Assembly: GCA_023426125.1 (NCBI GenBank)
Contig: JAFABI010000016.1
Location: 111,616-175,615, forward strand
DNA: 64,000 nt
Reading direction: 5' to 3'
Source of the DNA: Bacillota bacterium
GTDB taxonomy: Bacteria > Bacillota > Clostridia > Acetivibrionales > DTU013
The notes beneath the pieces are model-generated. The model searched no databases, had not been told where the DNA came from, and saw only the letters and a list, made by a program, of their open reading frames with translations. Shown here one piece after another: positions 1 to 7,603 of the stretch (the stretch's first letter is position 1; each line of letters opens with the position of its first letter). The translations under genes were made by a program, and so were the position numbers.

Positions 1-95
1 ATGCACCAGGGGACGGTTCGTACCTGTCGCTCCGCTCGCAATCCATGGTTGTGCTTACAGTCACGGGCGGACGGCCAATGGCCGCCCCTGCATTG
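1..95. repeat. Fragments of two dispersed repeat families
   Basis: This gene-free leader holds a half-copy of the GGGGACGGTTC repeat (about 8-18) and an inverted half-copy of the GGCCAATGGCCGCCCC repeat (about 64-92). Both families recur elsewhere in the window (12236-12422, 31519-31690, 45042-45091, 58942-59018). No coding potential was seen before the ribosome binding site at 182-187. Confidence 0.55.
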
Positions 96-198
96 AAGGA
101 CTTACGGTCAAACGGCCCCATACATCAAGCGTTTTTCATGCTAACAGAGGATTTCGTCCCATGGTTTTTGCATTCATAGGGAAGGAGACATTTTGCAA

Positions 199-748
199 AT
201 GAGGGCTTTTATAGGTATTGACCTGGAAAATAAAATGAAAACGGAAATATTGAGCCTGCAGAGAATACTAAGAAGTCATACCGGCCAGGGCAGGTGGAAG
301 CACAGCGACAATTTTCATCTGACGCTGAAGTTCCTGGATGAGATAAGCCTGGAGCAAAAGCAGCAAATCGACGGGACAATGAAGAAACTGTGCGCTGCTG
401 TCAGACCATTTACTCTTTCGCTCTCCGGACTCGGCATTTTCCCGGGAAGAGACGCCGTAAGGGTCCTATGGCTGGGACTGACCGGTGATGTGGAGGAACT
501 GCAGGCTTTATACAAAGGCATCAATAAACAATTGATGCCGCTGGGCTTCCCAACGGAAAAAAGGGGCTACAGTCCTCATATAACCCTGGGACAGGATATT
601 GTATTCAAAGCAGGGTTTGACGAAGTAAAGCATAGGATGGGCGAGGTGCGGTTTGAATTTCAAGGTAAAGCAGCTTTACTTGTTTAAAAGTGAGCAGGTA
701 CAAAACAAGCGGATTTATTCAAAGATATCCGAATATGTCCTGGAATGA
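199..748 (+). CDS. thpR: RNA 2',3'-cyclic phosphodiesterase (ThpR/LigT family), frameshifted near the C-terminus
   Basis: Two-histidine phosphoesterase of the LigT/ThpR fold; the family opens 2',3'-cyclic phosphate ends of RNA. Both catalytic HxT motifs are present, HLTL (about residue 36) and HITL (about residue 126). The start is ATG 199 or TTG 193, both behind AAGGAG at 182-187. The reading frame stops at 687, giving about 162 residues, and ends in an atypical AALLV. A one-base shift at about 660-662 restores the usual tail, KVKQLYLFKSEQ followed by a helix ending at the TGA at 746-748. So the gene is either a recent frameshift mutant or carries a sequencing error. The metallophosphoesterase gene follows at 825. 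Confidence 0.82.
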
Positions 749-824
749 CAGAATGAAGGAGGTTATCAAAGACGAAGTTGAATTCATGGAGCAATAAGGA
801 TAAAATGATTGCAGGTGAAGAAGA

Positions 825-1673
825 TTGAAAAAGAAAATAATCATAGCGGGCATCATTATAGCCTTCCTGGCGGTTTTTCTTTATTTGCAGAACAACTGGA
901 TCGGTACGACCAGGCTGGAGCTTGCTATTGAAAGACTGCCGGAAAACTTTGAGGAGTTTAAGATCATCCAGTTGTCCGACTTGCATGGCAAAGCATTTGG
1001 CGCGGGACAGCAAAGGCTTGTGCGGATACTTAAGAAAGCGGAGCCTGATATGATCGTCATAACAGGCGATTTGATAGACGGCAAGCGCCTTGGCGAGCAA
1101 GCCGCTTTGGAACTGGTAAGTGAAGCTGTAAAAATCGCTCCTGTATATTTTGTGACGGGAAACCATGAGTGGTGGTCGGGGATATTCGGCACCCTTGAGG
1201 CAAGGCTCAAGGAAGCAGGAGCCGCCGTCTTAAGGAACGAGTGGAAAGAGATTGACGTACGGGGACAGAAAATATGCATTGCAGGAGTGGATGACCCGGC
1301 CTCAGCCGGAAGCGGTCCTGGAGAAGCCGGTTTTACGGAAAGCACCTTGCAGGAGGTTACCGCTTCAATGCCCGAAGATCGCTTTAAAATACTGCTTTCC
1401 CACAGGCCGGAAAAGTTACCGCAGTACAGCGCCGGCGGTTTTGATCTTGTTTTTAGCGGCCATGCCCATGGCGGCCAGTTCAGGCTTCCCTTTACCGGAG
1501 GATTGTTTGCTCCGGACCAGGGTTTCTTCCCGGAATACACGTCGGGAGTGCATCGGGAGCAATCCACCGTGATGGTAATAAGCAGGGGATTAGGCAACAG
1601 CATTATCCCGCAGAGGCTGTTCAACAGGCCGGAAGTCGTTCAGGTTACGTTGAAAAGAATGAAGAAGATATAA
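825..1673 (+). CDS. Membrane-anchored metallophosphoesterase (calcineurin-like, YaeI/YkuE type)
   Basis: About 282 residues. An N-terminal hydrophobic segment (about residues 4-22) would anchor or export the protein. The calcineurin-like fold follows with its metal-binding motifs in order: DLHG (about 52), GDLIDG (about 82), GNHEW (about 112) and the C-terminal GHAHGGQ (about 211). This layout matches the YaeI/YkuE group, which acts at the outer membrane face on phosphoesters such as UDP-diacylglucosamine or related lipids; the actual substrate cannot be told. The start is TTG 825 behind GGTGAAGAA; the nearby ATG at 805 runs into a stop. It is co-directional with thpR and the GNAT gene but not tightly coupled. 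Confidence 0.85.
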   Translation: MKKKIIIAGIIIAFLAVFLYLQNNWIGTTRLELAIERLPENFEEFKIIQLSDLHGKAFGAGQQRLVRILKKAEPDMIVITGDLIDGKRLGEQAALELVSEAVKIAPVYFVTGNHEWWSGIFGTLEARLKEAGAAVLRNEWKEIDVRGQKICIAGVDDPASAGSGPGEAGFTESTLQEVTASMPEDRFKILLSHRPEKLPQYSAGGFDLVFSGHAHGGQFRLPFTGGLFAPDQGFFPEYTSGVHREQSTVMVISRGLGNSIIPQRLFNRPEVVQVTLKRMKKI

Positions 1674-1733
1674 AAATTCATGGGAAGTCTAGTGAACCCA
1701 ATGGGATAATTCATGAGAAAGAGGGGATGCAAA

Positions 1734-2225
1734 GTGAAAATACTGGATGTCCCAGCAGAAGGACATCTTGAAAATATTGAAGCTATAAGGATACTCTTTA
1801 AGGAATATGCCGCTGCTCTTGGTTTTGATCTGTGCTTTCAGGATTTTGACGAGGAGCTGAAAAACTTGCCGGGGAAATATGGCCGTCCTGACGGATGCTT
1901 GTTAATGGCTGCCGCGGAGGATAAAATTGCAGGCTGTGTGGCTCTAAGAAAGCTATCCGATGCCGTATGCGAAATGAAAAGATTATATGTGCGGCCTGAA
2001 TTCCGGGGGCAAGGTATCGGCAGCAGGCTGGCAAAGGCTGTCATAGAGGAAGGCAGGCGGCTTGGATACCGGAGTATGAGGCTGGACACCCTGAAAACCA
2101 TGAAGGAAGCTGTGATCTTATATAAAGCGCTGGGTTTTACAGAGATAGAGCCCTATTGCTATAACCCCATTCAAGGGGCTTTATACATGGAGTTACCCCT
2201 TTACGGCATGAACGATTTGCTATAA
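1734..2225 (+). CDS. GNAT family N-acetyltransferase
   Basis: About 163 residues with the GNAT acetyl-CoA-binding motif A: the strand MKRLYVRPEFRG followed by QGIGSRLAKAVIEEG (about residues 82-110), matching the R/Q-x-x-G-x-G/A signature. Motif B follows, ending in AVILYKALGFTEIEPY. The preferred start is GTG 1734, which has GAGAAAGAGGGG just upstream; an in-frame ATG at 1713 would add seven unlikely residues. The substrate is unknown. It lies 60 bp after the phosphoesterase gene and before an aldehyde dehydrogenase remnant, so it is probably the last intact gene of its group. Confidence 0.85.
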   Translation: MKILDVPAEGHLENIEAIRILFKEYAAALGFDLCFQDFDEELKNLPGKYGRPDGCLLMAAAEDKIAGCVALRKLSDAVCEMKRLYVRPEFRGQGIGSRLAKAVIEEGRRLGYRSMRLDTLKTMKEAVILYKALGFTEIEPYCYNPIQGALYMELPLYGMNDLL

Positions 2226-2291
2226 ACCCGCTCCAGCTTGCGATTTGATCCAGACCGGCGTTTAAGAAGAAAATCATTAAGGAGAAGGAAT

Positions 2292-2461
2292 ATGAAAGCA
2301 GCTCTATATAAGGAAAAGCCTTGAAAGACTTTTTTCCAGGTGAAGATTACTCCGATATGCCCATAATCATCAGTGAAAAACATTTTCACCGGTTAACGCG
2401 CCTCCTCAAGGGTGAAAAAGCCGTCATCGGCGGGAACACTGATGAAGTAGAAAAGCGGTAA
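2292..2461 (+). pseudogene. Remnant of an aldehyde dehydrogenase gene
   Basis: The frame open from 2312 to the TAA at 2459-2461 reads PGEDYSDMPIIISEKHFHRL followed by TRLLKGEKAVIGGNTDE. This strongly resembles the segment of class 3-type aldehyde dehydrogenases (YwdH/AlkH group) that lies between the catalytic cysteine and the C-terminal IAPT motif. A short piece in another frame from ATG 2292 (MKAALYKEK) could be the preceding helix, which implies a frameshift. No NAD-binding or catalytic region is left in the flanks, so about 50 residues of a roughly 455-residue enzyme survive. Confidence 0.65.
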
Positions 2462-2521
2462 GGAAATTTGTTTACAAACGGCAAATTTCCTTAAACAGTC
2501 TTCCTTTTGATTGCTTCTTAA

Positions 2522-3643
2522 TCACTTCATGCCAAACATCTTTTCCTTTAAATCCAGATAATACAAATAATTCTCCACACTGACGTCCGGCGGGCAGCGG
2601 TGATCGCAGAAAGGAATGTAGCCGCCTCTTTCCACCAGCGGCGCCAGCGTTTCCAGGTAGGCTTTAATCGCTTCCTTGCCTGCCTTCAACTGTATTTTAT
2701 CGACGCCGCCCATAATTCTGAGCTCCTTGCCATATTCATTGAGAAGCTCTGCCGGATGGGCGCAGCCATTAACTTCAAAGGGGAACAGGCAATTGATGCC
2801 GCCTTCCAGGAAGTAGGGGAGTATCGGCCGCACGTCGCCGTCGCAATCGGTATACCAGAGGTCGATCCCATGAGCGTGGAGCTTCTTGCTGATCCGCTTG
2901 TACCTGGGCATTACGACTTCCTTAAAGAAGTCTACCGATACGATCGGTCCGTTTTTGAAACAGATATCCTCCCAGCCCGAGGCATAATCAAAATTGAAAT
3001 GCGGGAGTACCTGGTCCAGGAAATCCTCTACCAGGAGGCAGCTGGTCTCCACCATGTCCTCCACCATGTCGGGGTAGTCAAAGCAGGCATAGGCAAGGCC
3101 TTCGAAGGTGAGCATGTCGCGGATTTTTCCGATCATTGAGCCGCAGGAGACCCCCAGCGGATAATCCCGGTTTTCCGGATAAAGCTTTTTCAGGGCTTCC
3201 ACATTGATTTTCCTTGCCGGGTCGGCTCTGTTCATCCGCTCTTCCTTACACCTTTTCCAGTCTTCCGGCGTTACAATGGTGGCCTTTATGTAATGTGGAA
3301 TGGTATCGTGACCATCCTTTGGAACTTCTGCCAGCAGTCCGTCGCCATTCATCATTATTTTTGTGGTCGCGGTCTCATCGACAATCTTATGCTCAAATGC
3401 AGGGCTCAGCCAGACGTTGCCTCCAATCTGCCTGATTTCGTCAAAGTTGAAGAATCGATTGGCGTCGCCTTCATTTGTGATTTTGTTTTCTGTGAAGATG
3501 CTCCACTCGTTGTAATTCTCCTCCCAATATCCGAACTCCATGTTGAAGCTCCGGTCAATGGACTTGTAATGCATCTGGTTGTTGAATCTTTCCCTGGCGG
3601 ACATGGTGCCTTTCCATTTTGGCCTGCATGGCTTAATTGACAT
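2522..3643 (-). CDS. Uroporphyrinogen decarboxylase-family protein (URO-D-type methyltransferase fold)
   Basis: 373 residues of the URO-D TIM barrel. In anaerobes most members of this superfamily are not haem enzymes but cobalamin-dependent methyltransferases of the MtaA/MtbA/CmuA type or relatives of unknown substrate. Visible markers are the ARERFNNQMHYKSIDRSFN opening, GGINCLFPFEVNG near residue 265, IMGGVDKIQLKAG and the late GGYIPFCDHRCPPDVS motif. The start is ATG 3643 behind GGAG; ATG 3604 is a second option. It is divergent from the AraC-family gene at 3956, the usual sign of local control. The substrate is unknown; a link to corrinoid chemistry is an inference from the family. Confidence 0.75.
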   Translation of the reverse strand: MSIKPCRPKWKGTMSARERFNNQMHYKSIDRSFNMEFGYWEENYNEWSIFTENKITNEGDANRFFNFDEIRQIGGNVWLSPAFEHKIVDETATTKIMMNGDGLLAEVPKDGHDTIPHYIKATIVTPEDWKRCKEERMNRADPARKINVEALKKLYPENRDYPLGVSCGSMIGKIRDMLTFEGLAYACFDYPDMVEDMVETSCLLVEDFLDQVLPHFNFDYASGWEDICFKNGPIVSVDFFKEVVMPRYKRISKKLHAHGIDLWYTDCDGDVRPILPYFLEGGINCLFPFEVNGCAHPAELLNEYGKELRIMGGVDKIQLKAGKEAIKAYLETLAPLVERGGYIPFCDHRCPPDVSVENYLYYLDLKEKMFGMK

Positions 3644-3726
3644 AATCGATCTCCTTTGCGTTTAAATAAATAGAGAGGTAATTCTGCAGTCGTTCGCTGC
3701 GTATAGGCGCTGCTAATTTTATCGTT

Positions 3727-3788
3727 CCGCAAGGGCGCGCCATTAGCGTGTCCGCAGATGGGTGGATGCCTAATGGCCGTCCTTGCGG
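3727..3788. repeat. Imperfect inverted repeat of the GGGCGCGC family, in the divergent promoter region
   Basis: The arm CCGCAAGGGCGCGCCATTA is mirrored by TAATGGCCGTCCTTGCGG, with a short unpaired centre. It is a diverged member of the family seen intact at 31519-31593 and 58942-59018. It lies in the 312-bp gap between the divergent URO-D and AraC genes. Confidence 0.6.
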
Positions 3789-3853
3789 GAAATAATGCTC
3801 GTATAAGCTTGCATGCCAATATTTTTCGTAGCATCCTGCCATATATAAAATAA

Positions 3854-3882
3854 TTGCCTTTATTATATTTTTATTATAGTAT
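3854..3882 (+). promoter_or_regulatory. Candidate sigma-A promoter for the AraC-family gene
   Basis: TTGCCT (3854-3859), a 17-bp spacer and TAGTAT (3877-3882) in an AT-rich stretch, 74 bp before the ATG at 3956. The match to the -35/-10 consensus is moderate. Confidence 0.4.
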
Positions 3883-3955
3883 TATGGATAATGGCATACA
3901 ATAGCATTACTTGCTTTAAAATATAAATATCTTGCTTTGTTCGTCGGAGGTGTAT

Positions 3956-4828
3956 ATGAAAGGTTATTGGGTTGATGGGAAAGGGAAGATGGTCAACAAG
4001 GTTTCGTATAATTACACGCCAAGCATGATCGCAAAAACAACGTTTTTCTACCTGCAATCCCTGGGACATTTCCTATGCGATAGTGACTACTCCACAAAAA
4101 GAGAAGGCTACAGGAGCTACCTGCTCATTTACACCATTTCAGGCAAAGGCTATGCCAGATACCGGGGCAGGAGCTATGAAATCGGAGAGGGCCAGGTGCT
4201 TCTTATGGACTGCTACGATTATCAGGAATACTGGACGGACAAAACCGACCTGTGGCAATTCAAGTGGATTCATTTCAACGGGAGTACAAGCAGCGAATAT
4301 TTCAATCTCATCTATGACAGATTCGGTCCCGTCGTCGATATGCACGGAAGGCCGCAGGTGCCGGAATGCCTTGATAAAATAATAAGCCAGGTCGTGCATA
4401 ATGATTTTCAGGTAGAAGTCAACATTTCAAGATTTATTGTGGAAATCCTTTCGGAGCTTCTTCTTTCGGATGCGCAAAAAAAAGAGAACGTTGACCCCAG
4501 GCTTTTAAACGAAAATATCCGGTCAGCCATGGAGTATGTAGAAGGGAATTATGGAAAGGACATATCGCTGAAGGATATGGCTCAGGCGGCCTGCTGCAGT
4601 GAATTTCACTTTTCCAGGGTATTTAAAAGGGTTACGGGCTACAGTCCCTACGAATATCTTTTAAAATACAGGATCAACAGGGCCAAGAGCCATCTTAAGG
4701 ATAGCAGCTACACAGTGGAGGAAGTAGCGGGACTGGTAGGCTTCAACAGTATAAGCAACTTTATAAGGACCTTCAAGCTGCTGGAGGATATGACACCGCT
4801 TAAGTACCGCAAGTACTGGACTACATGA
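3956..4828 (+). CDS. AraC-family transcriptional regulator with N-terminal cupin sensor domain
   Basis: About 290 residues. An N-terminal AraC-binding cupin (about 20-170; YLLIYTISGKGYARYRGRSY, then QVLLMDCYDYQEYW) precedes a double helix-turn-helix (about 190-288). The first HTH is DISLKDMAQAACCSEFHFSR, and the second ends in the canonical GFNSISNFIRTFKLLEDMTP. Regulators with this layout bind a sugar or small metabolite and switch a neighbouring gene. ATG 3956 is chosen because GGAGG lies 6 bp upstream; a longer frame from 3932 has no ribosome binding site. The divergent URO-D gene is the likely target. Its 3' end converges on the acyltransferase gene with only 9 bp between stops. Confidence 0.88.
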   Translation: MKGYWVDGKGKMVNKVSYNYTPSMIAKTTFFYLQSLGHFLCDSDYSTKREGYRSYLLIYTISGKGYARYRGRSYEIGEGQVLLMDCYDYQEYWTDKTDLWQFKWIHFNGSTSSEYFNLIYDRFGPVVDMHGRPQVPECLDKIISQVVHNDFQVEVNISRFIVEILSELLLSDAQKKENVDPRLLNENIRSAMEYVEGNYGKDISLKDMAQAACCSEFHFSRVFKRVTGYSPYEYLLKYRINRAKSHLKDSSYTVEEVAGLVGFNSISNFIRTFKLLEDMTPLKYRKYWTT

Positions 4829-4837
4829 AGGATGCGC

Positions 4838-5941
4838 TTACACCGATTTGCTTTGGACGTTTGCAGACGGCTGCTTAAGTCTTTTGGGGGCTGCTCCGCC
4901 CAAAAATCCTGCTATCGTTGTCTTTGAGACAATATACGCAAAGAGGCAGGTCAAGAGAGTCGTAGCAGTATAAAGAAGCGCCAGTCCTGTTGTTTGAGGC
5001 CATAATCCGTAAGGAATCAAGCGTTTTGTGCCTACTACGATCAAATTCATTATCATTAAATGACTCAAATATAGGAGGTATGATTGTGCGGAAATCCAGT
5101 CCAATGCTTTCCATAGAATAGAATTGCTGTCCCTGAATTTTAACAATACAGAGTGGAACAAAAGGAAGGTAGTGATGCAATAGAGCATCACCGAAGGCTT
5201 GATTGAGGAATCAAAGGTCTTCGAATACCTGCTGTCTAAAATAAGGATTATAAAGCTTAAAAGCCATACGGCAGCAATGCCAAATAATTTTGAGCCGTAC
5301 CTGGCATTCCAGGTTTCCTTTTTTTCTGCAAAATACATGCCGAATACAAAATAGAAAATCCAGGTGGGGAAGAACTTATAATACTGTATTACGAAGTCAG
5401 GGAACGTAATGATCCGCATTAATTTTAAGTATATTGCCGTTTGGAAAAAGAAGGTGATTGCAAAGCATACTGCTAAAACGGCATTGCCGTGCTTTTGCAT
5501 CAGGTGTTTCAAAAGCGGAAACAATAGATATAACTGGATTATGATGATCACAAAATACAGGTGAAGATATCCGCCGCCCAGTAATATAGTTTTGAAGGTC
5601 TCCGGCAAAAAACGGTTCCTTTCAAGCCAAATGGACGCCAGGTCATGCCTCCTGATGTATGCAATATAGAGTAATGTCCAGATCAGATAAGGGATGAATA
5701 CCTTTTTCAGTCGTTTGGACATGAACTTAAGGTATCCCTTGAGCCCGTGGCGAATCTCCGCTGAGTTGTATAAAAGCAGACCGGATATCAGGATAAAGAG
5801 GGGAACTGCGTAACGTACCGCCTGGTTTATATAATATGCTATTCTTGAGTTTAAAACAAACTGAGCTGAAATGTGAATTGCAATAATGGACAGAGCGGCT
5901 ACAGCCCTTATAAAATCCATTTCACGCAAACGTTCCTTCAT
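4838..5941 (-). CDS. Acyltransferase family 3 integral membrane protein
   Basis: 367 residues, about ten predicted membrane segments. The N-terminal REMDFIRAVAALSIIAIHIS carries the R/H pattern of the Acyltransf_3 (OafA/WecH-like) family, which moves acetyl or succinyl groups onto surface sugars, peptides or lipids. Later hydrophobic blocks include YLHLYFVIIIIQLYLLFPLL and WISAQSYLLYLSHLMIMNLI, typical of the family's middle and end. The acceptor is unknown. It is transcribed alone on the minus strand, convergent with the AraC gene, and the next gene upstream is more than 300 bp away. Confidence 0.85.
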   Translation of the reverse strand: MKERLREMDFIRAVAALSIIAIHISAQFVLNSRIAYYINQAVRYAVPLFILISGLLLYNSAEIRHGLKGYLKFMSKRLKKVFIPYLIWTLLYIAYIRRHDLASIWLERNRFLPETFKTILLGGGYLHLYFVIIIIQLYLLFPLLKHLMQKHGNAVLAVCFAITFFFQTAIYLKLMRIITFPDFVIQYYKFFPTWIFYFVFGMYFAEKKETWNARYGSKLFGIAAVWLLSFIILILDSRYSKTFDSSIKPSVMLYCITTFLLFHSVLLKFRDSNSILWKALDWISAQSYLLYLSHLMIMNLIVVGTKRLIPYGLWPQTTGLALLYTATTLLTCLFAYIVSKTTIAGFLGGAAPKRLKQPSANVQSKSV

Positions 5942-6052
5942 TTTCCCATACCTTTAAACTAAAATTTAGTTCATTATACCATAGCCTGGCTTACAGCCGC
6001 AACCAGAGGTTGGCAGTCAGCAGTCATTGAAAGACATGAATTGATGCTTAAA

Positions 6053-6256
6053 AAATTACAAAAATTATTATAAAATTCATTCAGCATTGCCACTGGGAAA
6101 CCGGGAAGGCGCTGCCAGGGTGAGGATGCTTAAGCCAGAAGACCTGTCCGTGCTGTTACACCGGTAACTCTACGAGAGATAGGGGGTGCATTGATGTCGA
6201 TGAAACATTGCGGAATGCGTATTGGAACTTCTTAATCATGAGTTAGGAGGTTTTTT
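6053..6256 (+). pseudogene. Decapitated copy of the cobalamin riboswitch leader (3' part with B12 box and terminator)
   Basis: From 6082 the sequence is nearly identical to that from 6787 in the intact leader: CCACTGGGAAACCGGGAAGG, the B12 box AGCCAGAAGACCTG (6133-6146), the expression-platform segment and a terminator hairpin at 6226-6256 followed by TTTTTT. The 5' two thirds of the aptamer are missing. An AT-rich block shared with 6553-6579 (TTACAAAAATTATNATAAAA) is fused directly in front. Without the 5' strand of P1 and the core it should not bind cobalamin. It looks like a segmental duplication followed by an internal deletion. Confidence 0.8.
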
Positions 6257-6290
6257 ATTTGGTATGATTGCTACGAAAGGATATATATAA

Positions 6291-6545
6291 ATGAAGCAGG
6301 CATCCCAAGTAAGTGCCAGTCCTCGGCAGAATGATGCGCAGAGCTCCATGATGAGCTCCATGCAAAAAAATATGGTTTTTATCTCCCCGATTATGACAGG
6401 CTTCATTTCATTTACTGTTCCTGCGGGCTTAGGCCTTTATTGGATTATAGGAAACATCATTCAAATACTCCAGCAAATGTTCCTGAACCGTTTTGTTATC
6501 AAGAAAAAAAAGACGAACAATTTAAAGGTCAATTACAGTAATTAG
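6291..6545 (+). pseudogene. C-terminal fragment of a YidC/Oxa1-type membrane insertase
   Basis: 84 residues. MMSSMQKNMVFISPIMTGF, then FTVPAGLGLYWIIGNIIQIL and QQMFLNRFVIKKKK reproduce the last two membrane helices and basic tail of bacterial YidC (the PAGLxLYW...NxxxxxQQ signature). The roughly 150 residues before this, including the hydrophilic groove arginine, are absent. It starts at ATG 6291 immediately behind a duplicated cobO leader, including the ATTGCTACGAAAGGA ribosome-binding region. It is most likely a remnant captured during rearrangement; a tiny functional membrane peptide cannot be excluded. Confidence 0.7.
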
Positions 6546-6583
6546 TGAAATAATTACAAAAATTATCATAAAATTAATTGAAA

Positions 6584-6611
6584 TTGGCAATATGATAGTG
6601 TAGACTAAATA
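6584..6611 (+). promoter_or_regulatory. Candidate promoter of the cobalamin riboswitch transcript
   Basis: TTGGCA (6584-6589), a 16-bp spacer and TAAATA (6606-6611) lie about 90 bp before the aptamer. Moderate match only; chosen because it sits in the AT-rich block just upstream of the leader. Confidence 0.35.
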
Positions 6612-6702
6612 TTACAGGTTGGAAGCTCCGTCTATTAGTCCGGCATTTATGCGCTTTGCGAGGGAATTGGGGTTTCCGCCGGAGGAAAGAATTAAAATTG
6701 AA

Positions 6703-6862
6703 TCGTGCACGGATTTCAGCCGAAGGCTGAATAGGGAAGTGGGTTTGAATCCCACGCGGTCCCGCCGCTGTAATAGGGGAGTCCTGCAGCATTGCCACTG
6801 GGAAACCGGGAAGGCGCTGTCAGGGTGATGATGCTTAAGCCAGAAGACCTGTCCGTGCTGCT
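6703..6862 (+). promoter_or_regulatory. Cobalamin riboswitch (AdoCbl class) upstream of cobO-btuFCD
   Basis: P1 is closed by GCACGGA (about 6707) and TCCGTGC (about 6849). Inside are ATAGGGAAG, a GTGGGTTTGAATCCCAC helix, GCCGCTGTAAT, CCACTGGGAAACCGGGAAGG and the B12 box AGCCAGAAGACCTG (6838-6851). These are the conserved blocks of the cobalamin riboswitch in the right order. It is followed by an expression platform and terminator, so cobamide binding should shut down transcription of the uptake and adenosylation genes. Confidence 0.93.
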
Positions 6863-6930
6863 ACACCGGTAACTCTACGAGAGATAGGGGGTGCATTGAT
6901 GTCGATGAAACATTGCAGGATGCATAGTGG

Positions 6931-6966
6931 AACCTCTTAACCCATGAGTTAGGAGGTTTTTTGTTT
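6931..6966 (+). terminator. Riboswitch-controlled intrinsic terminator
   Basis: AACCTCTTAAC (6931-6941) pairs with GTTAGGAGGTT (6948-6958), one G-U pair, loop of six, followed by a T-rich tract. It lies between the cobalamin aptamer and cobO and is the obvious off-switch. Confidence 0.8.
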
Positions 6967-7023
6967 TGTGTGTGCCGCTCTGCGGCATGGGGATTGGTGT
7001 TATTGCTACGAAAGGAGATATAT

Positions 7024-7551
7024 ATGAAGGGTCTGATCCACATTTATACCGGCGACGGAAAAGGCAAAACCACCGCTGCTGTCGGACTGGGTATACGCGC
7101 CTATGGCAGAGGCTTTAAGGTATTGATGGTACAATTCCTCAAAGGAGCCGACACCGGAGAGATTTACACCCTGAAAAAGCTGGAACCGGAGTTTTTGCTA
7201 TATCGGGGAAAGGAAATCAAAAAGTTTACCTGGAACATGAATGAAGCGGAGCTCAAGGAAACGGCAAGGGTACAGCAGGACATTTTTAATTATGCCGTTG
7301 ACGCCGCCAGGAGCGGCGGCTGGGACATGGTCATACTGGATGAAATCCTGGGCGCTGTCGGCGCGGGGATGGTCGATAAGAAAGATGTAATCAAATTTAT
7401 TGAAGAAAAGCCGGACAATTTCGAGCTGGTGCTTACGGGACGGAATGCGCCGGCCGAACTGGTAGAGCTTGCGGATTACGTTTCGGAGATTAAAGCGGTA
7501 AAACACCCGATGGAAAAGGGCATACCGGCCAGGAAAGGCATTGAGAATTAG
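7024..7551 (+). CDS. cobO: Cob(I)yrinic acid a,c-diamide adenosyltransferase (CobA/BtuR/CobO type)
   Basis: 175 residues. It transfers the adenosyl group of ATP to Co(I) corrinoids, making adenosylcobamides from imported precursors. The P-loop GDGKGKTTAA (about residues 9-18) opens the protein. It is followed by KVLMVQFLKGADTGE and the Walker-B-like WDMVILDEILGAV, then the family's C-terminal TGRNAPAELVELADYVSE. ATG 7024 has AAAGGAG 6 bp upstream; the longer frame from 6961 begins inside the terminator and is not real. It is the first gene behind the riboswitch, with btuF 52 bp downstream. Confidence 0.93.
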   Translation: MKGLIHIYTGDGKGKTTAAVGLGIRAYGRGFKVLMVQFLKGADTGEIYTLKKLEPEFLLYRGKEIKKFTWNMNEAELKETARVQQDIFNYAVDAARSGGWDMVILDEILGAVGAGMVDKKDVIKFIEEKPDNFELVLTGRNAPAELVELADYVSEIKAVKHPMEKGIPARKGIEN

Positions 7552-7603
7552 ATTTTAAATATACAATCTATATATACTATACAGAAGGACAGGGAGAAAA
7601 AAC

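Noticed and set aside
690..797. GTG-started frame of 35 codons after the thpR stop
   Set aside because: It overlaps the frame-shifted thpR tail, which has much better family support, and has no ribosome binding site of its own.
6619..6828. 69-codon frame inside the cobalamin riboswitch
   Set aside because: It crosses the aptamer core; conserved RNA blocks explain the sequence.
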